A DNA stretch of 64,000 bases from Carassius auratus (taxonomy: Eukaryota > Chordata > Actinopteri > Cypriniformes > Cyprinidae), in NCBI RefSeq assembly GCF_003368295.1, contig NC_039254.1, positions 1,040,184 to 1,104,183 on the forward strand, written 5' to 3'. Both the position numbers and the translations under genes were made by a program. This document shows, in pieces, positions 36,266 to 48,189 of this stretch. The notes beneath the pieces were generated by a model. The model searched no databases. It was not told the origin of the DNA and saw nothing but the letters and a program-made list of their open reading frames with translations. Position 1 is the first letter of the stretch; every line of letters begins with the position of its first letter.

Positions 36266-38570
36266 GAGTTACTTTCCAAAACCATTACCATTCAAAATGT
36301 ATTACAATTATTTTTAGTCAGTAAAGATATTGACAATAATAATAATATCACTGACTTATAATCATGTATGACATAAATGTGACATCTCCTCATGTGTTTC
36401 CTTTGCCTCTTTCAGGTTTGACCAATCAGGACACACACTACGTCACACACTTCGACCTTTCCTCGGTTCTCTCCGAGCGTCAGATCCATGCGGCGGAGCT
36501 GAGGATTCGTATTCCCAAAGAAACGCAGCGATCGAACATCACGGTGGAGATCCGACACCATCAGGACGAGTCCCTGGGTCAGCTGTCCGATTCCTCTCTG
36601 ATGAGCGTCTCCCATCACTGGAGGGTCTACAACGCCACAGACCTGCTCCTAAACTGGACCGGCCCCAAACTCTCTGAGAGGAGAGCAGCGAGACACGCTC
36701 TTCACGCTCTTCACTCCGCGAGGAAAGCTGTGGACGGGATCCGACACAGAGCCATGCTGCTGGTCTTCTCACACACCGTCTCTGGACAGAGCGAGCAGGA
36801 CCGAGCCAGTCTCCTGCACACAGCCGAGACGTCCAAGTTCTTGTTTAACAGCGAAGGAAAGGAGGTGCGCAGAGTCAAGCCTCACAGGAGCAAGCGAGGC
36901 CGCAGGGGTCAGCCGATGAGGAACCCAGAGCCACTCCGGGCCCCGGCGGAGAAGAGCTCCATGTGCAGGAGAGTCGACATGCAGGTGGACTTCAGTCAGA
37001 TCGGATGGAGCTCCTGGATCGTCTTCCCAAAGAAGTACAACGCGTACCGCTGCGAGGGGAGCTGCCCGAACCCTCTGAGCGAAGACCTTCATCCCACCAA
37101 CCACGCTTACATGCAGGTCAGGCGCTCGTTATATTTATCTAGCTTTGCAATTGTTTTTAATCTTAAATAATGAATGCAGCATTTTTTGCATTACAGACTG
37201 CATTCTTGGGGTTGTTATTATTTACTAAAAATAGCTTAAGATTTATTGCAAATGCATTTTAAAAAACTAAATAAAAAAGTAAAAACTAAAAATGCTATAT
37301 TAAATTATTAATACAAATAAAATGTTAATATATAAACTTAAAATTTATATTAAAACATTTACACCTTAAAAACAAAACTAAACAATTTTATTAATTGAAA
37401 TAAAACTAATTTAAAACAAACTTAAATTTTTAAAAGTTATTTAAGCTATCATTTCTCATTATCATTTAGTTTAGTTTGAAATATTAAAATAACTTAATCT
37501 GAAATAAAATTCAGTTAAAACTGAAAAATTAAACTAAACTTAAAAATTGTTACTTAAAATGTTAAGTGAAATAAAATATTTAAAAAACACAAACTTATTT
37601 TATTTCAGCTAACTTAACTTAGACTTTGTTTAACTTGAAATACTAAAATAACTCTTAAACTGAAATAAAGCTACATAAAAATACGTTTTTTTATAAATAT
37701 AAAAAAATAAATAAAATCGAAATAATTTAACTCACTTTATTTCAGATAGCTGCCAAGGAAACATTATCATTTAGAAGTATTAAAACAACTTAAATAAAAT
37801 TACATAGAAAATATATACAATTTAAATAAAATGTTAATATTTAGAAAATGAAAAAAATATATTTTCATTAAGTTGAACTTGAGTTAACTAAAATAACTAA
37901 AAACTATAAATAAATAAAAATTACAGACATATTAATTTATTTTTACATAAATTTTGTTTAACTTGAAATACTAAAATAACTCAATCTTAAACTGAAATAA
38001 AGCTACTGTACATAAAAATGTTACTTAAAAAACAATAATAGAAATATATATTTGTTATAGAATATAAAAAATTGTACTCACTTTATTTCAGAAAGCTGCC
38101 AAGAAAACATTTTCATTTAGATGCACTAAACAACTGAAATAAAATTACATAGAAATTCAGTTAAAATAAAATAAAAAAATTAAATTAAAATATTTAGATA
38201 ATTAAATAGAATATGAAGTTGAACTTGAAGTATCTAAAATAACAAAAAAACATAAATAAAAAAATAAAGAGATGAATAAAAAATAAAAATAAACTAAAAC
38301 AGAACTTCTAAAACGTTTATTTCTATAGCACATTTGAAAACAATCATATAAACCCCTGTAAGAGTGTGTGAGTAACAGTGAGGTAATGCTGTGTCTGTGT
38401 CTGTGTCTGTGCTGCAGAGTTTGCTGAAGTACTATGATCCCAGCAGAGTTCCTGCGGCCTGCTGCGCTCCGACCAGGACGAGTCCGCTCAGCATGCTTTA
38501 CTACGAGAACGGAGAGCTGCTCCTCCGACACCACGAGGACATGCAGGTGGAGGAGTGCGGCTGTCTGTGA
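33812..38570 (+). CDS. ndr2: Nodal-related TGF-beta ligand (ndr2/cyclops-like)
   Basis: Three exons, 33812-34040, 36416-37116 and 38418-38570, join in frame to 360 residues. Residues 1-21 form a signal peptide. The prodomain has N-glycosylation sequons at N54, N117, N149 and N156. A furin-type site RSKR (234-237) releases a ligand with seven cysteines: C260, C289, C293, C325, C326, C357 and C359, ending EECGCL. The segments KKYNAYRCEG, PTNHAYMQ and SMLYYENGE are Nodal-type. Nodal ligands signal through activin receptors with EGF-CFC co-receptors to Smad2/3 and FoxH1, to pattern mesendoderm, the midline and the left-right axis. The exon number and intron positions match the three-exon vertebrate Nodal gene, and human NODAL is 347 residues. 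The ndr2 symbol rests on linkage to pald1, lrrc20 and npffr1. Zebrafish Cyclops is, as I recall, longer, so the paralogue is less certain than the family. Confidence 0.9.
34156..34241. promoter_or_regulatory. FoxH1/Smad site cluster in nodal intron 1
   Basis: About 115 bp after the exon 1 donor, AATCCACA (34166-34173) and its exact reverse complement TGTGGATT (34194-34201) are followed by AATCAACA (34234-34241), which also fits the FoxH1 consensus AATMHACA. Smad-type AGAC boxes lie at 34156-34159 and 34213-34216. Known Nodal genes (mouse Nodal, frog Xnr1) carry an autoregulatory left-side enhancer with paired FoxH1 sites in intron 1, and this has the same location and composition. The function here is inferred. 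Confidence 0.7.
34310..36060. other. Remainder of nodal intron 1
   Basis: AT-rich sequence with repeated short tracts such as TTATTATTTGCAACAA and GACTGCAACAA between about 34620 and 35100, which look like a decayed tandem array. No exon was seen. Confidence 0.5.
36094..36215 (+). repeat. Dispersed repeat upstream of nodal exon 2
   Basis: GTGTTAGTTAGCTGT, AATAACCTGTCTG and GGAAAGCACAATG parallel 47663-47780. A TA array follows at 36230-36262. Confidence 0.55.
37117..38417. repeat. Degenerate tandem repeat filling nodal intron 2
   Basis: Repeated units contain AACTTGAAATACTAAAATAA, CTTAAACTGAAATAAAGCTA and CTGCCAAGGAAAACATT. Clear copies start near 37641 and 37971, about 340 bp apart, with more diverged copies before and after. 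Related wording recurs in lrrc20 intron 3 and near 51600-51830. Confidence 0.6.
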
Positions 38571-38796
38571 CACCTCCACCCCAGCTCCAGATCCAGCAAG
38601 AGTTTCCCAGCGTCCCGGGAACAGATGATGAACATAAGAACAGAAGATGCTCTTCATTCGTCTTCTGGAAAATCAGGAATATTACGATCACTCCTAGAAA
38701 CTGTTTACGACGGATTAAAAAGATCTCAAGCACTGTATTTACAATCACACCATGTGGTAGAGAAACTATGTAAATATTTATTGTAAATAATACATA

Positions 38797-38802
38797 AATA
38801 AA
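38797..38802 (+). terminator. ndr2: Poly(A) signal of the nodal-related gene
   Basis: AATAAA lies 227 nt after the stop codon. A second AATAAA at 38883-38888 is an alternative. Confidence 0.6.
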
Positions 38803-38939
38803 GCCTTGATATTTATGGGAATATAATATATGAATCTTTGTATAAAGAATGGACATTAGACAATATTATTTTTGCTAATAGAAATAAAAGTATTTGCCTG
38901 AAAGTTTTTAAACAGCTCTTCATTGAGTCATTTATAAAC

Positions 38940-38994
<55 letters not shown>
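38940..38994. repeat. ATCT tetranucleotide array
   Basis: About 13 copies of ATCT just beyond the nodal-gene poly(A) site. Confidence 0.93.
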
Positions 38995-39529
38995 ACTAAA
39001 TTGCCACAGATTTAAATAAATATATTTATTTGGTATATACTATTAAATTGTGGTTCCATCCTTTAAAAAAATTACAGTAATTTATAAACAAATAAAGAGA
39101 GAGATACAAAAATAAAAACAGGATCTACATACTGTATAAGCAGCTTTATTTATTTATTTAAGCACTGGCTTATAATAAATTATCACCATTTGCACAAAAA
39201 AAAAATATATAGAATGCATTTGTTCAAAGAAAATATTTGACATTTTTGTAATTTTTGATTATTATTATTATTATTTTTAAATGGACAGATCCCAAGGAAA
39301 AAGAAATGCATTCATATAAATAATGATATTAATGATAAATAATCTCTATCTCTGTTTCTAAAAAGAAAAAGTATTTTAGAATTTTTTTTATTGATTCATT
39401 TATGAAAAGTGTGTGATTGTATTATACTGAGATCGTACATTTGCTACAGTATCTATCCTATATTTTTGTCTCATTCTAAACCCCAAATTTAGTAAAAAAT
39501 TATTATTAGAGAGAAAATGGCATTGAGAG

Positions 39530-39655
39530 TACAAACCCGATTCCAAAAAAGTTGTGACACTGTACAAATTATGAGTAAAAAAGGAAAGGAACAATTTACA
39601 AATCTCATAAACGTATATTTTATTCGCAATAGAATATAGATAACATATAAAATAA
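39530..39655. repeat. DNA-transposon end fragment
   Basis: TACAAACCCGATTCCAAAAA, then AGTTGTGACACTGTACAAAT and TATTTTATTCGCAATAGAAT are words of a common fish DNA-transposon terminus. Only one end is present. Confidence 0.5.
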
Positions 39656-40461
39656 AAGTTCATTTTTACATAAAGGCATTGTGCTAGAAATATTGCTATT
39701 ATTTAGTAGAATGTATGTGATACTGCTACTATTGTTAATTTTTTTTTTATTTTTATAAAACTGTATTTTTTAAATAAATAAATCACACAATATTGCTTCC
39801 ATGTTTTAATTTTAAAAGCAAATCCCCTTTATTTACCAAAAAATAAAATGTGTTTAAATTTCATTCATTAAAAGACAAATTAAATTTGGGTGAAACTTCT
39901 TTACTGTTTTTCATAACTATATAACACTTTAAACACAATTGTAAATAAGTATAAAGAATGGCATCGGTTTTATTTTTAGTGATAAAAAGTTGGATGGGAA
40001 TAGGAACAGCATTTCTGAAGATAATTGAACATCGAGAGAGAACCATTCGACAAACTCATCATGATTTCTAGAATTCCCGTCCGGTCTATAGAGTCTATGA
40101 GGTCAGCAGGGGTCAGCAGGGGTCGTCAAACACAATCACCTTCCATTGTGTCCCAGTAAAGCTCTCTTCCAGTGGTGATCCAGCAGGAACGCTCCAGAAT
40201 CCCAGCGTTAGAGAGGAAAACCACTGCGGCACACAGCAGACACGGGACACAGGTATCTGTTTAACCTTCTAAAAAAAGTCTACATATATCTACATACTAA
40301 TATTTTTTAAATCTATGCCATTTCTATTTCAACTGAAAATTATTATATTAATGTTAAAACTCTTAACTACTTTTCAACTGCTTTAAAAAGAGATTATTGG
40401 TGTATATATCCCATATTAAATTACTATGCATTCACTTTAACTTACTTTATTATTTATTTAT

Positions 40462-40466
<5 letters not shown>

Positions 40467-40560
<94 letters not shown>

Positions 40561-40572
40561 GTATATATATAT

Positions 40573-40645
<73 letters not shown>

Positions 40646-40646
40646 T

Positions 40647-40731
<85 letters not shown>
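40467..40731. repeat. Long TA array
   Basis: About 265 bp of TA with rare interruptions (ACGT, AAAT, ATGT, ACATGT). All reading frames through it are low-complexity artefacts. Confidence 0.95.
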
Positions 40732-40736
<5 letters not shown>

Positions 40737-42191
40737 GTAAAAATACAACATATATATCCAAATCTAAAATGATTAGGATTTTGTTCATGTAGAAATGGTT
40801 TTCCTTTAAAATACTGAAACTGTTGTGTTTTAAGTCGAGTTTATTTACAAAAATGTGTAAAAAAAAAAAAAAAAACAGGTTTAAAAAAACTTTATTAAAT
40901 ATTATTCAATTTAGATATTATACGCGTTTCATTAAATGTTTTGAGTTTTCCCCAGCTTAAATAACGTAAAAGATATGAGATGCAATGTTAAATATATAAA
41001 TAAATATAATTTTCAGTTATTTTTTAATACAAACTTTGCATTTTTTAAAGACGTTAAATATTATTAATGCGACGGCATTTGTGTCGTGGATGTAGCCTAA
41101 AACCCGAAAAAAATAATTAAAAAAAATATTTTTTCCCCCTCTTATTAAAATTTTTCTTTACAACGCTACATCAATTACCAAAACAAAATTAATACAGAAA
41201 ATAAAATCTATATCTGTGAATCTAACCAGTTCCTGCTGCCGTCAAACATTTCTGCATGAGTGTGTTTACGACAGTCGAGCGCGGAATCCGGCAGCGGCGT
41301 GCTCGGTCTCGCCCATAGACTGTATGGTCTCGCCAGACAGAACATAAACACACACACATTAATAACACTCATAAAGTCATCAGTCCGGTGGATGGAGACG
41401 GTGAGGTCGCTTCGCATGTCTGAATGTGAGAGTACAGCTCTTAACCAACGGCCTGCTTCATTGTACAGCTTCTAATGTGCTCGTGTTTATACTTTAACGC
41501 TTTCAGTTCGGCTGAATGAATGGCATGACGTCATCATTCATATCATAAACTGATCGATATACTGCAGTCCTCTCCTCTGAGGGATATTCACCTAACTTTA
41601 CGTAATATATCAATGTTCGTTCAGATGTAAACATAATACTTGTGCTATTAATAACTGTATGGGTTTCTATATTTGTCTGTTCAGCTGTTTGAAGCTTCAC
41701 TGTCTGTCAGATGAAGAATGCGTCGCTTATTCTCATAATTAAACAAAGAAATTTAAATATAATACTAAAGCAATATCACGATGAGATGAAGGTAGATTCG
41801 AAATGAAAGGTTAAACTGGGTTTTTGGGACTGAAGTATGTAAAAAAAATTAGCAGCTGTGATTTTGCGTAAAATATTTGAATTAAAATTACTGATATGTT
41901 CCTGTAATACCTTTTAATTTATTTACTTCGTAATTAATATTTTTAGGCCTCATTTTATTTAGGAAATTCTCATTATTTAAAACAAAACAATAATTATTTA
42001 GTACTAACACAATAATAGACAATATTGTATTTGATATATCTAAATAATAAGCTTTAATAAATATAATTTATTATAACGTTAGTCGTAAATAATTATTTCG
42101 TAGTAAATCATATATTATATATTTATTTAAAATATAATAAAATAATAAATATTTAAATGAAAAAAGTATAATTTATAAAGAAACGAATTTA

Positions 42192-42196
<5 letters not shown>

Positions 42197-42268
<72 letters not shown>
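42197..42268. repeat. TA microsatellite
   Basis: About 35 TA units, 220 bp upstream of the lrrc20 untranslated-exon acceptor. Confidence 0.93.
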
Positions 42269-42272
<4 letters not shown>

Positions 42273-42508
42273 ATACATTTTTTATTATTAATTTATTTAA
42301 TAAAAATAAAATGATATAGGTAGACATATTGTACATGCAGACATAAACTAATAATGGTGTTGATGAGCAGATATCGATGAGGCTGATGATGTCACTGCAT
42401 GTGTGTGTGCTCTGGCAGGAAGTGGCTGCAGCTGTGACTTCCTGTGCATGAATAAGAGACACCACTGAACCCATCATCACTCCTCAGATCGAACGTGAAC
42501 CCAACAGG

Positions 42509-42973
42509 ATGGCGCAGGCCGTGGCCAACGTGGCTCGGAGGATCAATGCCACCGTGGAGGAGCAGAGAGACTCGCTGGGTGCGGACATCTGCTTTTCATT
42601 GCATTTTGGCTTTTTACCTCCATCTCTAAGGTGAAGACGTCTTGTGTTCTCTCTTGAGATGCAGAAAAGCATCACAAACATGAGATTCTTGTCTGAATCT
42701 GAGCCACACTTCAACGGTTTGGTCACTTCACAGCCCATTTTTACGTGCATGACATTTATTTTATACGTTATGCTAATGCAAGGTTAGATTTAACACCAGT
42801 GACAGGAAAAAGATGCAAATGTGCGGCAAACATCTGTGAGTGTTTACTGCATCCAAACAGTGTGAGAATGCAGATTATGTGGGATAAAAGCTTATAATTA
42901 TAAAATTACGTTTATGCTAAGTTCTTTGAAGTTACATCTGTTTTTGAATAAATTTTTCTAAATTTTTCTGTTA

Positions 42974-43022
<49 letters not shown>

Positions 43023-45255
43023 TATTTATTTATTTATGGAAAGTTTTTTTTTTTTTTTTCAGCATCACCAAATTGGATAATAATAATATTGGCTCTTTTT
43101 TCCAAGATGCAGGGCTGTTTAATTGCACAAAAAAAAAAAAGTAATTATTTATTATTGCTGGCCTGTGTAGTTCAGCCTGTGCTCAGTAGATGGTGCTGTT
43201 GTGCTGTGAAGCTCCTCGAAATCACATATTCACTTGATTTTGACCATTTCCCAGTTCATCAAGCCTCATTTTCCTTAAATCATCATATTAGTCATATAAT
43301 GGCAAGAGTAAACCTGTTTTGCAATCAGCGGCATTGTGAAGCCAACACTTTGATTATCAACACACACACATCAAGAGCCTCTGAATGACTTGTCCATCAG
43401 TCTGATAGTGTTTGCTGTGATTTACTGAGTGATTGCACAATGGGAGCTTGTGGATATACAGAGGCGACGGCTCTCTTAATTACAGCACTCATATTAACGG
43501 ACTGATTTCACCTCTGAGTCAATCTGAATCTACTCTGTTCTGCCTCAGATCTGTCCGACTGTGGCCTCGTTAGTTTCCCCGACGGCGTCTTCAAAATGAT
43601 CCGCAGCTGCACAGACAACATCCAGAAGATCTCTCTGGCCAACAACCAGATCAAAGCCCTGAGCAACAAGTTCTTCCTCACCTTTACTCAGTTAAGAGGT
43701 GAGAGATGAAGCCTTGGTGAACGTAAGAGACAAATCTGACAGTGTACATACATGTCGAAGTCAAAATACGAATCAAATCCAATATTGAAGTAGTTAGTAG
43801 TTAGGGAGACTCTAGGATTGCACAGACACACAGATAGAGTCGGATTGATGTGGAGTGTGTTCTGGTCTCGCTGTAGAGCTGGATCTGCAGGGGAACGTCC
43901 TCACAACGCTGCCGGAGGCGATCGGAAACATGCAGCACTTGATCAGCGTGGATCTCTCCAGAAACACACTGAGGGTTTTCCCCGAGCGGCTGACGGATGT
44001 GAGCAGCCTCCAGCACATCAGCGTGGAGCAGAACCACATCACAGGTGACACACCGATCAATTAACCAGATGTGCATCGTGATGCAAGAGCTCAGCGTCAC
44101 ATATAGAGTCACACTGTTTCTGTAACGATCCAGGATTGTGTTTGCAGGATCCCAAGCCTGCACCACTCGGAATGACACAATATCTGCTGTAGTATTATCT
44201 TAGTATTATTCATTTCGGCTTTTGGTCATTTTTATATCATTTTAATTAATTATTTCATAGTTTTAGTATTTCATTTCATCTTAAATTCGTTTGTTGTCAC
44301 ATTTCTAATTATTGTAGTATTTATTACTTTAAATATAAAATGTTTTTAAATTAAACAAATTTGATTATTATTTTTTAAGTTGTAATTTTGTTTAGGGCTT
44401 TTTATATTTGTACTTAAAAGAAAAAGAGAAAATAATATTTCTATTTATTTAATTCATTCATTCATAATTTTAGATTACTTTTTTTATTTATTAAGTTGAA
44501 ATTTTGTTGAGAGCCTTTTGTATTTGTAGTTTTTTTATAATAATATTTCTATTAAATTATTTCATAATTTTAGTATTTCATCTTAAATTAATTTTATTTC
44601 AGTTAGTTGTCACATTTTTTATTATTCTAGCATATATATAACTATTTTAAAATTAAACATTTAAAATATTTACTTATTAAGTTGTAATTTCGTTAAGGGC
44701 TTTTTGTATTTATATTTGTACTTTTTTAGGAAGAATATTTTTATTTATTTAATTAATTATTTCATAATTTTAGTAATTCATCTTAATTTTATTTCAGTTA
44801 GTTGTCACATTTATAATTATTCTAATATTACTATTATTAAATACAAATTTAAATGTATTAGGTTGTAGTAATTATGAAAAGGGCTTTTTGTATTTGTACT
44901 TCTTTTTTAAAGAAGAATATTTCTATATAGTTAATTATTTCAGAATTTTAGTACCTCATTTTAAATGATTTTTTATAGTTTTATTTATTATTATTTCTGT
45001 TAGTTGCCAAGGCCACATTTGTAATTTCTATTTAAACATCTTCATATAATATTTAAAATTTTCCTCTTTTTTTTTTACTTTATTGCAGCTTTATTTCAGT
45101 TACTAAAAAACTATTTATGTTCACTTTAATTTTTAGTTTAAGTCCCAACATAATAATATAAGTTTAAGTCAGTAATAACATGATAATAATAGTTTAGTTT
45201 TAAAAATGTTTTTTTTTAATTATTTATAAAATCTCTCTCTATCTCTCTCTCTCTC

Positions 45256-45340
<85 letters not shown>

Positions 45341-47989
45341 CTATTAGTAATTTTCACAATTACTTTCTTTGATAGACTTCAGGGTTAATAATCAACTAAA
45401 ACTATTTAAAGCATGAAATTATTTTTGTTATTTGAAATCAAATAAACGTTATTGAAATATAAAAATATAGCTAGTTGCCAAGCAACATTTCTCATTTTCA
45501 TTTAGTTTGTCTTGACTAAAATAAAAAATAAAATAAAAAATTAATGAAAATTATATAGACATATTTAAAAACTAATAAAAATGACAAAAAAACATGCAAA
45601 AATAGCATATCAGTGATACTAAAATAACCATGTTAGATATACTATAATGAAAATCTTTTTTTTTTTTTTTTTTTAATCAGCATAAATTAAAGGCTGTAAC
45701 ACAACTGAATCATCATATATAATTACAATTGAATTAATATATAATTATTTTTTGCATCACATTAATGAGCTTCATCACCATAATGTCTCAATGCAAACAC
45801 AAGCTACAAGAACCGAATGGCTTTCAACCAAACTCCTCAAACAGACTGAAAAGATTCTTCTCAAACTAAGTCTGCATTGTTTTTCAGACGGACGGCGCCT
45901 TCGACTCATTCAGAGGCTCGCTGTCAGAAAGTCAAGGCAGAACCGAAACTCTCAGAGATTAGATGCAAAGTTCAGAAAGTGTGATGGCAAAGAGAGTCTG
46001 TCGCAGTGAATCATGATCGCTTAAATGCATCGGCACATTTCATTACTGTCAACACAATTCAGACTCACCTAGAGCTTCTGGAGCTATTCAGAAATGCATG
46101 TTTGCATTAATAATTCATTAAAGACGCCGCACAAACTCACTATCAATCCACAAAACAACGATTGAATCCGCTTCTGGTCAGAGATCAGCAATATTCAAGC
46201 ATCGCTGAACATCCAATAAAAGCCAGAGAGAGAAGTTATCGTGATAATTGGAAACTAAGTAATATGAATTTAATATTTTATCCAGTGTATTAAGACATAT
46301 AGTACCGTTTAAAAGTTTGAGGTTGGTAATATTTTTGAAAAAAAGTCTCTTCTGCATTTCTTTGATCCAAAATACTTTCAAAATTGTTAAATATTTTTAT
46401 CATTTAATACAGCTGTTTTCTATGTGAATAAAAGTTCAAATTAAATTTATTTCTGTGATGCACCGCTGTATTTTCAGCATCATTCCTCCAGTCTTCAGTG
46501 TCACATGATCTTCAGAAATCATGAAAATATGATGATTTACTGCTCGAGAAACATTTCTGATTATTATCAATGTTGAACACAGTAATATTTTTGTGGAAAA
46601 TGTGATGCATTTTATTTTTCAGGATTTACAGATGAATTTAAAGTTAAAAAGAACGGCAAATGTTCGATAGTAAAATATTTTCTAATATTATAAAGCCTTA
46701 AATTTTTACTTCTGACCTCCTCCCAGTGCTTTTAAAATGCAAATTGCTTATTTCGAGTAAGTGATGCACTTCACAAACACGTCCATGATACTTCTAAAAG
46801 GGATTTCATACAAATAAAACCCAGATGCTAAACCAGCGTTTCCATGACTATGTGTTTTCTTCTTGATTATCTGACGGATGCAGAAGATGAAAGTGTCTCG
46901 TAGCGCCAAATAACAATCTCACATAAGTGCGGTCCATCTCGATACTTCATAATAAGATCAACATCAGCACAGAGAAAAACAGCACATGCTGAACACACAA
47001 AGAGATGCGCGTCACCAGCTGCGTTTTCCATCAGGCTTCCGGAACAGCCATTGGTCAGTCAAACAGACAGTCCCGCCCCCAAACTCACGTGATTGGTTGA
47101 GTCAGGCCGCTCAAACAAACAGATCAGTGTTCTAAAAAAAGAGTCACAAAGTATCAATGACTAATGTCTAAAAAACGGCACACTTCAGCTTTTTAAAACT
47201 GTAATTTTCAAGAGAAAATTGAAATGATCATAGCTTTTAGCTACCTTGAACTTTATGTTCTGGCTTTGAAGTGTTGTGGGCGTGTCCATGAACATTGATT
47301 AGACTCCTCCCACTCCTTTTCTACACCAATAGGAACAAACGAATGCGTTTGGTTGGTGATTCATTTTAGAGATTTTCCTCCTTCTGATGTAGGTTAGTTT
47401 CAACGCGAAAGATGAGCTGAAGATTTCCTGAAAGTGTTTAAAAGTTTCACCCTTCAGAAAAACAAACATTATTTATAATTCTGTTGATGTTTCATGTTGT
47501 GCTAAACATTATTTTGCCTGCTTTTTTTAATCAATATGAATGGATTCCAATTAAAAAGTATGAAGTGCATGTTGTAGTTTATGAGAAATGACTCAAAGGA
47601 TCTGTAATTGAACAGTTTATTAGCAAAAACAGATAACTCCAGATTAATTTATAATGTTATCGTGTGTTAGTTAGCTGTTTTTTCACCAAGTCAGAATAAC
47701 CCATCTGAGATTAATTGGAATGCACAATGGTAAAAACTGTTATTGGTTACTCATGAATCTGATCTCTATGTTTTTGTAAAGTGTTTTCTTAATGAAGTCT
47801 CTGTAGATGTTGGAGGAGATTGTAAGAGGAGTATATGTCTCTGAATCTGTCTCGTGTCTCGGGTGTTTCTCAGAGCTGCCGATGGAGAAGCTGTCTCTGA
47901 TGCCTGCTCTGAAGAGTCTGGACGCTCGGAGTAACCCGCTGACGCCGGAGACCGAGTCTCTCCCGCATCACTTCACGCTCCTGACATGA
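42509..47989 (+). CDS. lrrc20: Leucine-rich repeat-containing protein 20
   Basis: Four coding exons (42509-42578, 43549-43698, 43877-44044, 47874-47989) join in frame to 167 residues; human LRRC20 has 184. The N-terminus MAQAVANVARRINATVEE and the exon 1/2 junction at SL|DLSDCGL match the vertebrate LRRC20 layout. Consecutive LRR units follow: LSDCGLVSFP, ISLANNQIKAL, LDLQGNVLTTLP, VDLSRNTLRVFP, ISVEQNHITELP and LDARSNPLTPE. No signal peptide or membrane segment is visible, so the protein is probably cytosolic; its function is poorly known. Three of the exon junctions are phase 1, as in many LRR genes. An acceptor at 42485-42487 (CTCCTCAG) shows an upstream untranslated exon. Exon 4 lies 3.8 kb downstream, beyond a repeat-rich intron. 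Confidence 0.93.
42979..43019. repeat. TA microsatellite in lrrc20 intron 1
   Basis: About 20 TA units, followed by TTTA repeats and a T-run. Confidence 0.92.
44195..45100. repeat. Degenerate tandem repeat in lrrc20 intron 3
   Basis: Units share TTAAGTTGTAATTT, GGGCTTTTTGTATTTGTAC and AATATTTCTATTTA, then AATTATTTCATAATTTTAGT and CAGTTAGTTGTCACATTT. The GGGCTTTTT-type box recurs at about 44395, 44510, 44696 and 44881, giving a period of about 185 bp after a shortened first unit. Confidence 0.65.
45233..45337. repeat. CT/TA compound array in lrrc20 intron 3
   Basis: CTCTCT (45233-45256) followed by about 38 TA units. Confidence 0.92.
46300..46685 (+). repeat. Dispersed repeat, copy in lrrc20 intron 3
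   Basis: Contains CACCGCTGTATTTTCAGCAT, CATTCCTCCAGTCTTCAGTG and GAAACATTTCTGATTATTAT, nearly the same as 1241-1648 and, inverted, 6650-6860. It is a common fish interspersed repeat, probably a non-autonomous DNA element. No coding capacity. Confidence 0.7.
47040..47110. promoter_or_regulatory. Promoter-like motif cluster in lrrc20 intron 3
   Basis: Two ATTGG (inverted CCAAT) boxes, a CCCGCCCCC GC box and a CACGTG E-box occur within 60 bp in otherwise AT-rich sequence. No linked exon was recognised, so function is unknown. Confidence 0.3.
47663..47780 (+). repeat. Dispersed repeat upstream of lrrc20 exon 4
   Basis: GTGTTAGTTAGCTGTTTTTT, AATAACCCATCTG and GGAATGCACAATGG parallel 36094-36215. 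Confidence 0.55.
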
Positions 47990-48070
47990 GTAAAGAACAC
48001 GTCTGTCTCTCTCTGATGCTGCAGTTTCATCTCCATGCACTGAACCGCATGCTGTGCCTCTCAAGTTTTC

Positions 48071-48076
48071 AATAAA
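48071..48076 (+). terminator. lrrc20: Poly(A) signal of lrrc20
   Basis: AATAAA lies 82 nt after the stop codon, giving a short 3' UTR. Confidence 0.65.
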
Positions 48077-48189
48077 GATATTTATTAAATCCTGCAAACA
48101 ATGTTTTGAAGAGCGTCACTTCGAAATCAACACTAAGGTGTGTGTGAGACTCCATCTGTGATGGTAAATAAAGCAATAATCCCCCTCGA

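Larger units (their letters stand above)
38571..42487. other. Intergenic region, nodal gene to lrrc20
   Basis: AT-rich, with ATCT and TA arrays and a DNA-transposon fragment (39530-39655). In mammals EIF4EBP2 sits between NODAL and LRRC20; I saw no 4E-BP-like coding sequence here. A GC-richer block at 40060-40260 is unexplained. A GC-richer block at 41250-41400 ending in a GTGAGG donor at 41401 could be an untranslated first exon of lrrc20, but this is a guess. Confidence 0.5.

Noticed and set aside
36412..37104. Minus-strand ORFs across nodal exon 2
   Set aside because: Antisense shadows of the GC-rich coding exon.
38202..38657. 151-residue minus-strand ORF
   Set aside because: Antisense to nodal exon 3 and intron repeats; no family resemblance.
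40397..40788. Tyr-Ile repeat ORFs on both strands
   Set aside because: Pure translation of the TA array.
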